A DNA stretch of 64,000 nucleotides from Heliopora coerulea (taxonomy: Eukaryota; Cnidaria; Anthozoa; Scleralcyonacea; Helioporidae). This document shows, piece by piece, positions 23,086 through 32,701 of the stretch (its first letter is position 1; the number at the start of each line of letters is the position of its first letter). Below the pieces are notes generated by a model, which saw nothing but the letters and a program-made list of their open reading frames with translations, searched no databases and was not told the DNA's origin. The translations under genes and the position numbers were made by a program. Location of the stretch: contig JASJOG010000064.1 of NCBI GenBank assembly GCA_030142905.1, positions 1,116,001-1,180,000 of the forward strand. The letters are read 5' to 3'.

Positions 23086-23130
23086 CTACAGACGGAACCG
23101 TTTCGGCCTATTCGGCTTCGTCAGTGCAGT
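23085..23130 (-). ncRNA. Hammerhead ribozyme candidate
   Basis: On the minus strand all conserved boxes occur in order. Stem I 5' side is ACTGCA (23125-23130) and the core CTGACGA fits CUGANGA (23118-23124). Stem II has 3 bp (GCC/GGC) closing a GAATA loop, with an A-C mismatch at its base. Then comes GAAA (23101-23104), stem III CG/CG with a GTTC loop plus the usual A-U pair, and the cleavage triplet GTC. Stem I closes with TGTAGT (23085-23090), six pairs including one G-U. Cleavage is predicted between 23091 and 23090. Small stem III hammerheads of this kind are known from Penelope-like elements and animal retrozymes. The mismatch at the stem II base lowers certainty. Confidence 0.6.
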
Positions 23131-23280
23131 ATTGACAAGCAGGATGGAGAAGCCTACATTATATAGGCAACTCAGATGTTCCACGTTTGTGGCACATCTA
23201 AGCCATGCCAAAGCGCTCTAACTAGAGACTAGTGAGCGTGCGCAACTCCGCTAGCGGCATGACTCATCCTGTAGAGCGCT

Positions 23281-23415
23281 CATATATATATGTATATAAG
23301 TATATATGTATATATGTATGTATATATATACGTATATATACCTATATATATATATATATAGGTATATATATATATATATATATATTCATATATATATATA
23401 ACATATATATATATA

Positions 23416-23449
<34 letters not shown>

Positions 23450-23491
23450 TATATATTGTTTTTGGTCAGCTAACCATAAAAGAGTTGCTCA

Positions 23492-23535
<44 letters not shown>

Positions 23536-23558
23536 GTAATTTGTATATATATCGATTA
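23281..23558. repeat. Long TA-rich array (TATATATG variants)
   Basis: Nearly continuous alternating TA with scattered G/C, interrupted at about 23457-23492 by a short unique segment. Reading frames through it are Ile/Tyr repeats and not genes. Confidence 0.9.
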
Positions 23559-24194
23559 GGATTGAATTAATTTTTGTACGCAAACTGATAAAAAGGAATT
23601 ATTAAGACTAATACAAAATATCCGTCAAGACGTACTCAGATTCTCTTGATTCTCCAAAAGCTGAAGCATTTAAAAAAGAATCAATAGAAAGTGAAAATTT
23701 AGGTAAGTCAATTAAGTTTTATGCAAAAGCTTAGATCGTAACCTATCTCTACACGTAAAATAACGAATTACATTAGAACACCTGATTTCGTACCCGACAT
23801 TACTAACAAGGTTGGTGAAATAACTTCTTAAGTTACTTTAACGCCCAGTTGAAACGTTGAACTTTTCATGTGCCAAATCTAATGCTAATGAGCAAAATCC
23901 GTTCTTCAAACTGGTTTGCATTTGATTCGGTTCATGAACAGTTCGGCAAATGAAAGATAAATACAAGTAATTTTTTCAGTTTAAAAGATTTCCACTATCA
24001 AGTTGTTATACTACAATGAGATTGTTTATGATGTTATGAATGTTTATGGATATTACACGCGAGCAAGATTGAAGATTCGCATATAAAAATACTCAAAACT
24101 CATTACGTTGATTCAGAATTGCTTTCTTATATTGGCTGCCGTTTAATTAGTCGGCACAGATGTCCATATATCCAACCGTTACACATCTGTAACT
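23559..24194. other. Intergenic, nothing recognised
   Basis: AT-rich sequence with no coding, RNA or repeat signature that I can support. Confidence 0.5.
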
Positions 24195-24285
24195 TTGGAT
24201 ATCCCTTTGAAACTCGGCAGTTGGACTGTTGGTTAGTCTCACTGACCATCAAAAGGTTTCTAGTTTGATTCCTATCTGGCGTTCT
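24195..24285 (+). repeat. tRNA-like / SINE-like fragment
   Basis: TTGGTTAGTCTCACTGACC followed about 15 bases later by GGTTTCTAGTTTGATTCCT resembles a tRNA-like pol III promoter with a degenerate B-box (AGTTTGATTCC). It does not make a full cloverleaf by eye. Confidence 0.3.
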
Positions 24286-24544
24286 AGAAAAAATTTCTGA
24301 AGATATGAGTTCGAGCAACATTCGAATATTGCTTTTTGTTTTTTGCTACTGTAACAGTATATAACAAATTATTTGCTATAGTTTTTTTCAGATTATTTAT
24401 TTCGGTAATACTATTCTCTAACATTACAGAAACTGTTGAAAAGGCAAACTGTTTTTGTGTTCCTCCTCTCAGTGTTACAATTCCAGAAGCTGAATGATCT
24501 TGATGCACCGCAGAAATAGTGGGAATGTATTAAACGTCTTTCAG

Positions 24545-25085
24545 ATGTCTTGCTTTTCACAGTGAAAGATGATGAATTGATGAGCTGCTATTTCTACCTC
24601 AATGACGCCTTCAAGAGCTGCAGTACTACAAAGGTCTTGGACTTGTGTACTTTGGAAGAATTGGTAATGGCCAAATGAAGCTGAAAACATCTTTGGTTAG
24701 GTGCAGTCGTGGTTCCATCCAAGTTGGTGGTGCTCACAATTTTGTGAGGAATGCAGTTGAAATCTTGAAACCAAAGTCCGTGTTTAGTGTTGGATATTGT
24801 GGTGGGCTAAGGAAAGAGCTACTGAAACTTGGTGATGTAGTGATATCAGCCAAACTGTCAACCTATGCTGACAAGAAAATGATAAATGGTCGATCACAGT
24901 AGCATGGTAATACGTTGAATACAAGCAGGAATATCGGAGATCTTATCAGGTGCGCTGTCGACGGCTGGAAAGCATCGTTGAATGAAGTGACGGTCCATCG
25001 CGATGGAGAAATTTTAACCGGCCCACGTGGGGAGAACATTTTAAACAGCTTCCTAGAGCTACTGCGATGGAATGTCAAGGTCATG
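24545..25085 (+). pseudogene. PNP_UDP (nucleoside phosphorylase-like) domain exon, frameshifted
   Basis: Resembles the PNP_UDP_1 / MTA-SAH nucleosidase fold used by large cnidarian gene families; such enzymes cleave nucleoside glycosidic bonds. Visible pieces in order: DVLLFTVKDDELMSCYFYLN, GLVYFGRIGNGQMKLK, GGAHNFVRNAVEILKPKSVF, VGYCGGLRKELLKLGDVVIS, LIRCAVDGWKASLNEVTVHRDG, then ATAMECQGHG at the place of the usual ATAIEMEG block. The pieces lie in different frames, with a stop at 24900-24902, so the exon is broken. A CTTTCAG acceptor (24541-24544) and an ATG|GTAAGAT donor (25086) survive, pointing to a decayed ordinary gene copy and not a retrocopy. The MEG glutamate neighbourhood is altered. 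The assignment is from memory of the family. Confidence 0.6.
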
Positions 25086-25204
25086 GTAAGATACATAAGT
25101 GTGTTAAAACTGTTTGCTGTTGTAATATTTGAATTTAGCTATTTGTATTTTTTGTCTATGAAAATATGAGCAACATTACCTCACCAGCAGACCTTAGTAC
25201 TACT

Positions 25205-25243
25205 TGTGACAAAAAAATGTGACAAAAAATGTGACAAAAAAAT
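25205..25243. repeat. Tandem TGTGACAAAAAA repeat
   Basis: Three near-identical 12-13-base units. Confidence 0.8.
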
Positions 25244-25889
25244 CAAGGTGGTCATTGCGGCCGCTAGGCAGCTTCGTATCCTGAAAAAACACTTGATTTA
25301 AGTCATCTGGATAATTTTGACCACGTGTAATGCTTTCACTGTGGCTGCTCAAATACTGAAATCATGAGCGAACAACTGTTCACCGAATCACGACTTTTCA
25401 TTTATTCGTGCAAGGCTCACGTTGCGTCAGTTTGTTAGGCGGTGTAAGTTTGACGTTTTTATTTCTTATGAGGATGTAACAGCATTATTACCTTATTTGA
25501 TAATATTAAGTTTCCATATATACTGCAATCATGTCTAATGTTAAGTTTCCAGTTTGTGAAAGCGCTCAAAAAGGCCACACAATTTGTGGAAATATCGAGA
25601 GGTCAGCAATATGACTTAGCGTGCTTATCAGCGTTGTCGTGTCATCGTTGCCGGTCTGTTGAAAATTAAAGTTCCGAGGCCCCTTTTACACGAACCCGGG
25701 CTGATTTTCAACCTGGGTCAGTGCACCACAGGCGGTCATTTTTTATCGCGTTCACATGGACCCAGGTTGGCAAACAACTTTGCCAACCCGGGTCAGCCGT
25801 TTTCAACCTGGGCTGTATCGACGTCTCTGTCGGAGCGCTGCGCAGGGGCCGAGTTTATTTTGGCGCCAGACGCGAGTCAGCGAAACAAA

Positions 25890-26646
25890 ATGGCCGAAAA
25901 CCAAAAACAAAAATACGAAAGTCATTGTTTCTGCTTCGGCAGTTGTACTTCTGCTTTTAGCAGTTATCCAGATGTACGGAGTATTGTTATGGCTTATGAT
26001 TCCAAAACGGCGACAACTCGCGGCTGCTCACGACCTGATAATGTTAGATACTATCAAGAGTATTCGAATTTGAAGACAATTAAAGAAGCGAATACTTCGA
26101 AGGAAACGACGCCGTTAAGTAAACCCTGGTCGGACTGATCATTGATGGGTGAATTTATGGACAGGCAAGTTGTTGGAAGAAAAGTGGAACTTGAACTTGA
26201 GGATCAAATGAGAACATTTCATGGAACTTGTTGAGCTGGTAAGGCCATATCTTGAATGTAAGACAGGAAATTTTCGTGCAGATGCACTAAGTACGAAAAG
26301 AAGGTGGCTATGACGTTATATTATTTGAAAGAACAAGGATCTTACAGAATGACATGCAACATATTTGGTGTTCATTACCCTGCTTGTCAAAAACAGTCAA
26401 AACAGTTTGTTCCTGCATTAATGAAGTTGTTGGTCCTCAATATTTGAAGTTACCGAAAGATTTGGAAGAAATGAAGATACTCATATCTCAATTTGAAGCC
26501 CGATTTGCTTTTCCTCAATTGTTTGGTTGTTTGGATGGTACCCATATTCCTGTGAGGCAACCAACTGAAAACAGCCAAGATTACTTTTGTTATAAGATGA
26601 AATACAGTTTGAATGTCCAGGCATTGTGTGAATATTGAGGTGTATT
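25890..26646 (+). pseudogene. Harbinger transposase, N-terminal half (HARBI1-like)
   Basis: Starts near the ATG at 25890 (MAENQKQK). After a frame change in an A-rich run it reads a strongly hydrophobic segment VIVSASAVVLLLLAVIQMYG, then basic KRRQLAAA and KKRILRRKRRR. Later fragments [20 protein letters not shown] and [19 protein letters not shown] match the helix-turn-helix region of Harbinger nucleases. The last open part, 26354-26638, has [15 protein letters not shown] and the first catalytic Asp in [15 protein letters not shown], then [12 protein letters not shown] and a stop. At least three frameshifts or stops are visible. The coding region is then interrupted by the Ginger insertion at 26647. 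Confidence 0.75.
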
Positions 26647-26661
26647 TGTTGTGGGGTAAAT

Positions 26662-26780
26662 TTAGGCGGTGGTTCAATTTTTTTTTGAACTAGTTCAAAA
26701 AATTTTAAACTAGTTTAATTTTTCTCGAACCAGTACAATTTTTTTTGAACTGGTGCAATTTTTTTTGAACCAGTTCAAAT
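26662..26780. repeat. Left TIR of Ginger element with subterminal dyads
   Basis: Contains perfect 14-base palindromes TTGAACTAGTTCAA and TTAAACTAGTTTAA, then GAACCAGTACAA, GAACTGGTGCAA and GAACCAGTTCAA variants at about 20-25-base spacing. The mirrored set is at 29858-29952. Regularly spaced dyads inside TIRs are probable transposase-binding sites (inference). Confidence 0.8.
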
Positions 26781-27222
26781 GTCAAGATTCTATAAAGGGA
26801 TTTTAATTTTTGGGGAGTTATAAAAAAAAGGGGGTTAGTTTTTTTCGGGGGTCAAATAACAAAAACAAAAACAAAAAAATTTAAAAAAAATTCCACGCAC
26901 CCCACCAAAATATCTTTAACATGTCACTCTCCTTTGTTCACTTTCCGAATTTCGCCATTGCTCCCTTCATTCTTTTCTCTCCTGAACGTTGTCCCCACTT
27001 ATACCATACCATAGTGCTAACCCATCCATTTGGTAGACACAGCCGATTGGGCTTAACATTACGTAATTTTTCATTGTGACAATCGCACTACACCACAAGG
27101 ACGTTCGATACCGTGCCTTGTTTTTTGTTAAATAATTTACTTTACTCCTACCCACTCTCTCTCTCTCTCTCTTTCTCTCTCAGCAAATTTATTTCCATAT
27201 TAGTATTATCATAATCAAATTT

Positions 27223-27407
27223 TGTCTATACACATTTAAAGTGAACGATATATTTTTTAATAAAGTGAAATATATTTTTTAAATAAATATATTTTTTAAT
27301 AAATATAAATATAATTTTAATAAATATAATTTTTAATAAAAATAAATATATTTTTTAATAAAGTGAACGATATATTTTAAAAAATATACCGTTCACTTTA
27401 AATGTGT
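27223..27407. repeat. AT-rich inverted-repeat insert upstream of Ginger integrase
   Basis: ATACACATTTAAAGTGAAC at 27223 is inverted as GTTCACTTTAAATGTGTAT ending about 27407; the interior is a run of TATATTTTTTAATAAA units. The 12-base sequence CAAATTTTGTCT flanks both sides as a direct repeat. The annotated ATG of the integrase ORF (27402) lies inside the right arm, so this insert may have replaced the original 5' end. Confidence 0.65.
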
Positions 27408-28943
27408 ATCAAATTTTGTCTCACATCCACATTGCCCTTTGGTGACAAACGAGATATGACGCACAACTGTACAGACAGAGAACTATTTTATGAAAAATTA
27501 GATGAACTCAAAGCAGCCCAAAAGAAAAAGGAATCGCTCATAAACCTTTTCATAGAAGATAGCTTCTACGAAAAAGCCAAGACATTCCTGAAGCATCAAC
27601 ATCAACAAGAACGAGAAATCCCGAACCTGCAGCCACATCACGATGAAGGTGAACATGAAATTAAGCTCACTAAGTATGAAAAAGCTACTATCGAAAGAAA
27701 GAAGTGGTCTTACAACGACGACTCCCTACTTAATTCCAAGGGGAAGAAAGTTGTTCCTAAAAACCAGTTGTATGATGTCCTACGTCTAGCACACAATCGA
27801 ATCGCAAATAGAGGAAGAGAAATCACAGCAAAATGGATCAACAATAACTTTGCTGAAGTGAACCTAAGGGTAGTCAACCTCTTTGTCAGCCTGTGTCGAT
27901 TTCATGCAGAACAGAAATATGTAACAAGCAGAGTGAAAACAGTTCAGAGGCCACTCCAATCTCCATTGTTTTTATCTCTCATCGAGATCGATTTAATGGA
28001 CTTTAGAAACTGTGAATGTGACTGTACTGAGCCCCACAAATGGGCAGTTAATATAACTGATCATCACACCAAATTCGTTTATGTTGCACCGATTCACTTC
28101 AAGTCTGCAGATGAAGTAATGGAAGCTCTGCAAACCTTCTGTTTTACATACGGTTTTCCCCAGAAGATAATCAGTGACAATGGTAAAGAGTTCAACAATA
28201 AGAAAATGCAAACCTTTTGTAAAGAGAATTCCATTGAACTGGCTCATGGCGCCCCTCGTACACCAACCACGCAAGGCCTCGTGGAAAGATCAAATCGATC
28301 TTGGAAGGAGGACATGAGGGCACTTATAAGTAGTACCCCAGGAAAAGACATCAAAAAATGGTGCAAATATGTCTCCGAAGCCTGCTACATAAGAAATATC
28401 ACCTATTATAGGGCCATCAAAGTCAGTCCTTATGAAGCAGTCGATGGCTTTAAGCCTCACAGAGAGAAAACTTCAACACTTGCTGAAACAAGCACACAAC
28501 GACAACAACAAACAGAAACTACACAATATTTAGAAACTGACCCTACTGACAAAAGACTACAATCTCCAGAAGATGATCAATTACTGGCAGACCTACCCCC
28601 TAAACGACAAAAGATAATTGGAAGCCAAGCCAATTACAATAAAGCTATGGTAGATCAAACAAGTAAAAAAGAAGCAAGGAAAAGTAAATTTAAGGTTGGG
28701 GACATGGTCTCCATAAAAATTAACCGTATCGATAAAACCACACCATTACACCCCAATCTTCTGCTTGGAAAAATCACAGTCTTCGAAAACACTTATGCTA
28801 AAGTTGTAACGCAATTCAGAACAATAAGCACTTTAATTGCTTCGAACAGACTCAATTCCTGCACAGCCACAAATGTGAAACTGGATTATACAAAAGAACT
28901 TTCATTGTCAGCTGCCTGCAAAAAAGCTCACTCTGCTGAATAA
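27402..28943 (+). CDS. Ginger-type transposase with DD35E integrase core
   Basis: An intact 513-codon ORF, similar in type to KRBA2/SCAND3-like integrases. Residues 30-180 are charged, with a degenerate zinc-finger region (H131, C165-X2-H168) where integrases usually have H-H-C-C. The rve core carries D197 in IEIDLMDF, D259 in IISDNGKEF and E295 in TTQGLVERSNRS. D259 and E295 are separated by 35 residues, the classic DD35E spacing. The C-terminal part has KFKVGDMVSIKINRID, like the chromo/GPY-type tail of Gypsy integrases. The start is uncertain: the first ATG sits in an inverted-repeat insert; MTHNCTDRELF at 27456 is an alternative. It should cut and paste the surrounding element; no catalytic residue is missing. 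Confidence 0.85.
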   Translation: MCIKFCLTSTLPFGDKRDMTHNCTDRELFYEKLDELKAAQKKKESLINLFIEDSFYEKAKTFLKHQHQQEREIPNLQPHHDEGEHEIKLTKYEKATIERKKWSYNDDSLLNSKGKKVVPKNQLYDVLRLAHNRIANRGREITAKWINNNFAEVNLRVVNLFVSLCRFHAEQKYVTSRVKTVQRPLQSPLFLSLIEIDLMDFRNCECDCTEPHKWAVNITDHHTKFVYVAPIHFKSADEVMEALQTFCFTYGFPQKIISDNGKEFNNKKMQTFCKENSIELAHGAPRTPTTQGLVERSNRSWKEDMRALISSTPGKDIKKWCKYVSEACYIRNITYYRAIKVSPYEAVDGFKPHREKTSTLAETSTQRQQQTETTQYLETDPTDKRLQSPEDDQLLADLPPKRQKIIGSQANYNKAMVDQTSKKEARKSKFKVGDMVSIKINRIDKTTPLHPNLLLGKITVFENTYAKVVTQFRTISTLIASNRLNSCTATNVKLDYTKELSLSAACKKAHSAE

Positions 28944-29278
28944 GTACCATTCAAATGTAATCTATGTAGTTTACAACCAGTTTCTTTGCCAATTGCTGTT
29001 CAAATACAATGTAAAGCAATTGCAAATATTACAATTTATGAACCTTTTATTTATTATGTAATAATTGTGACTGAAAATACAAATGACTCCAACTTTATTA
29101 ACAACCTATATGTCTATTAGATATTAATATAATAACGGGCATTTGTTCCCTAAATAGTCATATCAGATCTTAAAGGGGTACAGTGTCACTTTTCAAATAC
29201 TCTTTCTTCTGTCACCATTCATTCCAAAGAAAAAAATACATTTTCGTTACCGTTAATACGAAAACCTCGCATTTTTGA
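28944..29278. other. Ginger 3' noncoding region
   Basis: AT-rich sequence between the integrase stop and the CCCTAA-like array. No ORF or RNA gene recognised. Confidence 0.5.
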
Positions 29279-29515
29279 CTATAAATCTGACCCTAACTCT
29301 AATCCTAACACTAACTCTAAACCTAAGTCTAATCCTGACACTAACCTTAACCTTAACCCCAACCTTAACCCCAACCTTAGTTCTAAGCTTAGTTCTAACC
29401 TTAGTCCTAACTTCAACCCTAACCTCAACCCTAACCCTAACCCTAACCCTAACCCTAACCCTAACCCTAACCCTAACCCCAACCCTAACCAACCCTAACC
29501 CTAACCCCAACCATG
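29279..29515. repeat. Telomere-like CCCTAA array inside Ginger element
   Basis: About 237 bases. The left part is degenerate (CCTAACTCTAATCCTAACAC). The right part is nearly pure CCCTAA from about 29424 to 29481. Reading frames in both directions are Leu-Thr or Gly-Leu-Arg-Val repeats, not genes. CCCTAA/TTAGGG is the telomere repeat of cnidarians and most non-arthropod animals. This copy is interstitial and lies within a transposon. Confidence 0.92.
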
Positions 29516-29713
29516 CCTGTACATACAGTATTTTAACTGAAACGTAACTTTAAAGTCCAACTCTAACAACCCAGCTGGTGTACACAGTGACCGAGCAACG
29601 AAATTTCAAAGAATTTCTGAAAAAATTTGATAATAATAGTAATCACATATTTAGAAGATATCACATGAGAGAGTAAAGATGCCAGTTCCTACTTCTAAAA
29701 AAATGTAATTAAT

Positions 29714-29822
29714 TTTAACCCTTTGTCTACCAAAGGTTCTCCCTTGACAAGTTAAATTATCTCAAGTCAGAGTAAAATAACAAGGAAGCCGGTTTCGCTG
29801 GTCTGCGAGAGAAAGGGTTAAA
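29714..29822. mobile_element. MITE with TTTAACCCTTT termini
   Basis: TTTAACCCTTTGTCT at the left and its inverted partner AGAGAAAGGGTTAAA at the right bracket about 109 bases with no ORF. Same TIR core as the 131-bp element at 13331-13461. It lies inside the Ginger transposon, a third nesting level. Confidence 0.5.
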
Positions 29823-29981
29823 GGCAACAGTTCATAACTTGTACCAACAACAAGTTCAAATAAAATTTGAACCAGTTCCAAAAAAAATTGTATTGGTTCG
29901 AGAAAAATTAAACTAGTTTAAAATTTTTTGAACCAGTTCAAAAAAAATTCAACCATGGTTAAAATTGTCCCACAACATATT

Positions 29982-30534
29982 CCTTGATGTAGAAATAATG
30001 TGACCAGGAACTGTTCATGGTGCCCATGTCTATGCCAATTCTAACTTGAACAAAATGTTCACAGAGAAAACTCTTCCGATGACATACCGAGCTCTTATTC
30101 CAGGTAAAGATAGGACCCCCCCATTAGTTTTTGGGGACCCAGCATATCCACTCCTACCTAATGTGATGAAGGCATATGGTGAAGATGCTTATAATGAGAA
30201 AGCCATATTCAATCAAGTGCTATGAAGTGGACAGAATCAAATTGAATGTGCTTTTGGCATACTGAAGGCAAGATGGAAAATTTTAAATTAGGCAATGAAT
30301 GTTAAGCTAGAGGATGTGCCCACACTTGTACATTCTTGTTTTGTTTTGCACAATTTCTGTGAGCTGAAGGGATGCTCAATTCCTGCAGAGCAAATTGACA
30401 ATCAAATGCAACTAAACATTGTTAATAGTTGTTGTGCCCACTATAGCCAACCTGATAGAGCTTTTTCCTACAATACAGCAACAGGGACTGCATTTTGCAC
30501 AATTATTACTGACTATTTAAAAGAGTATTTGTGA
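29982..30534 (+). pseudogene. Harbinger transposase, C-terminal half
   Basis: Directly continues the frame broken at 26646 once one TATT copy is removed: FLDVEIM, stop, [35 protein letters not shown] (catalytic Asp), IECAFGILKARW (catalytic Glu), then open from 30295: MNVKLEDVPTLVHSCFVLHNFCEL to stop 30534. The DDE set expected of HARBI1-like nucleases is therefore present across the two halves. In-frame stops after EIM, after NQVL and before AMNV make it a pseudogene independent of the insertion. Confidence 0.8.
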
Positions 30535-31197
30535 CAACTTTGTTCACAAGTTTTCTTAACAAAGCTATTTTTGTGATGGGAAATTCTCATGCTTGATTGA
30601 AGACAGCTTTCGCCTTTGAAATCAATTTTGACAGCTAGACCACTGGACAGTGATTGTTGGCAGGATGATAATACCTATGATAATGTCTATATGGGTAAAT
30701 AAGTGGGCAAAGCACTTTTTGGCATTTCATTCTGACCAGTGCCAAAATGCACTCTTGCCATGAAATAGTTTGCCAACATTACAGGACTTCAACCTTATTA
30801 TTGTTTTGTATTAGCACATGCTAGATAATTTTTTTCAAAAAAGTGGAGCCAAGATTCACCTTGTTTGTAAACAGGTGAAATTGAATGCATTGCAATTATT
30901 AATCCTTCTAAATCTATTTTACAATAACAAGAAAATCGAATAAATAAGCTGCTGTATCGTAAAATAGTCTGTTATTAAAATTGTTCATAATAAATCATTA
31001 CAAATATTTATATCTGTAGTAGAATAGTTTGGGTTTAAAATTGTTCACAGTAAATCATTACTGATATAATCATATCTATCTAAGAATGTAAATAATTTTA
31101 TGAGTTTCCATTATAACTGTTCATATGTCCTTCCGTAAGTTGGACTTGAGATGTTATCATCTGGTGGCCTTGTTGGACCCCTGGCATTGTTTAGTGA
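30535..31197. other. Spacer between convergent Harbinger genes
   Basis: Contains an imperfect direct duplication around 30960-31080 (AGTAGAATAGTTTGG and GTTCAYAGTAAATCATTAC-like blocks). Nothing else recognised. Confidence 0.5.
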
Positions 31198-31679
31198 TCA
31201 AGCAACTTCCTTACTAGTGGGGATATGTTGTGTGGAAGCATTCATATGCATGTACTGCTGTTGGTACTGATCCTGAGGTACATGAGGTAACCTTTCACTT
31301 TGGAAATTATGGGTGTAGAATCCTTGCATACCATGTTGATTTTTGGGTGGAGGGGCATTATTTCCATTACCAAAAGTATTTTGATTGGCCATTTGCATGA
31401 TTTGGGGATTTAAGGTCATCACCAGCAGACCTAGGCCATCACTAACATTTTTTCCTAGGGTATTCAAAGATACTGACATTGATCTTGCCATTTTGTGTCG
31501 ACCATACTGCGACTGTTGCATGCTTGATATGTATTCCTTTAATGCCAAGTCTTTTCTCGCTACACGGAGAAAGACCTCATCACATTTAGCAGCAGATAGG
31601 GGCTTTTCCAGATGTTTTCGTTTATTATCGACAACTCTGGAAGTGCATGAAAGTGGTCTTTTGTTTGGCAGAGTTGTCT
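31198..31679 (-). pseudogene. Harbinger Myb-like protein, exon 2
   Basis: Acceptor CCCTTTAG at 31681-31680. The reading gives ETTLPNKRPLSCTSRVVDN, LRVARKDLALKEYISSMQQS, then a Gln/Asn/Met-rich C-terminus ending TSKEVA and stop 31198. Joined in phase 1 to exon 1, the total coding length is 1119 nt (373 codons including stop), divisible by three, supporting the splice model. This is the partner protein that in Harbinger elements carries the transposase to the DNA and nucleus. Confidence 0.65.
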
Positions 31680-32250
31680 CTAAAGGGTAATGATATCGAT
31701 TATATTAATATTATTTCAGAGCAAGAAGAGTTCGTCACTGGGAAACCCATGGTGTGACCAGAGAACAAGTAGGAAATTTTTTCAAATGTAAGACCCCTGA
31801 AATAACATTTCTGAAATTGACTTCTCAAGTAATTGCATTGAGAAAGTGTAAACAGATTCACTGTAAATTGACAAAAGTGACTTATTTCAGTATTAGATTG
31901 TAGGCATGGCCAGAGCATGTTACTGGTGATCCACCCCCCACAGCCTAACCCTTGCCACAGCCCTGTATTTATATATTGATATTTTGTAACAAGTCCTTGA
32001 CATATTGCTTGAACTACGTGAAACTGGAGTAAAGATGCATTGCATTTTATAGTTACATAGTATATATAATATATAATAAATAATATATGGTATATGATGT
32101 ATGATATACAATATACAATATGTTATATATAATATTTATTATATATTATATCAATCATATATCATATCATAGGAAACATACCACAAAATATACACCATAC
32201 CATATGATTTGAATATATATATAGATATAGATATAGATATAGATATAGAT

Positions 32251-32305
<55 letters not shown>

Positions 32306-32701
32306 TAAAAAGTGTATTTGTGGTAACGACGGTGACTATAAATAAGTTAACCACTCATTTCGCACAAACGTTTTCGTTTTTATTGAAGCTCTTCAGCACC
32401 TGAGAAGGACTTAGCTCCTGAGAAGGACTTAGCTCGTGAAGAGCTTTCAATAAAAGCGAAAACGTTTGTGCGAAATGAGTGGTTAACTTATTTATAGTCT
32501 CCGTCGTTACCACAATATACACTTTTTTCTATAATTCTACTTGTGTTGGACAATCAAAACCTCTCTCTCTCTCTCTCTCCCTCTCTCTCTCTCCCTCTCT
32601 CCCTCTCTCCCTCTCTCCCTCTCTCCCTCTCTCCCTCTCTCTCTCTCTCTATATATATATATATGTATATGTATTAAATATCAGTGATTCAACAAGTTTA
32701 C
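31680..32701. other. Intron of Harbinger Myb-like gene, filled with repeats
   Basis: Holds a TATA-rich tract (32050-32220), a (GATA)n microsatellite (32219-32305), a hairpin element (32307-32525) and a CT-rich microsatellite (32563-32655). No coding sequence. Confidence 0.7.
32307..32525. repeat. Inverted-repeat (foldback) element, about 89-bp arms
   Basis: Left arm 32307-32395 and right arm 32437-32525 are inverted copies (AAAACGTTTGTGCGAAATGA in one, its reverse complement in the other). The 41-base centre holds two copies of CCTGAGAAGGACTTAGCT. Microsatellites abut both sides: GATA on the left and CT on the right. The arms contain GTGAAGAGCTTTCAATAAAA followed by GCGAAAAC, close to a hammerhead core with a perfect 5-bp stem II, but stems I and III are not convincing. 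Confidence 0.85.

Larger units (their letters stand above)
26647..29977. mobile_element. Ginger-type DNA transposon (3331 bp) inserted in Harbinger
   Basis: Ends TGTTGTGGGG and CCCACAACA, flanked by a 4-bp duplication TATT at 26643-26646 and 29978-29981. The TIRs are about 130 bp, AT-rich and very similar. TG..CA ends, long TIRs and a 4-bp duplication agree with what I recall for GINGER1 elements, whose transposase resembles Gypsy/retroviral integrase. The cargo is one long integrase ORF on +, an AT-rich palindrome upstream of it, a CCCTAA array and a small MITE downstream. The good TIRs and intact ORF make it the youngest-looking element in this part of the window. Confidence 0.85.

Noticed and set aside
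23232..23570. 112-codon Ile/Tyr-rich frame
   Set aside because: Product of the TA-rich array.
29253..29547. Leu-Thr and Gly-Leu-Arg-Val repeat proteins on both strands
   Set aside because: Direct translation of the CCCTAA-like array.
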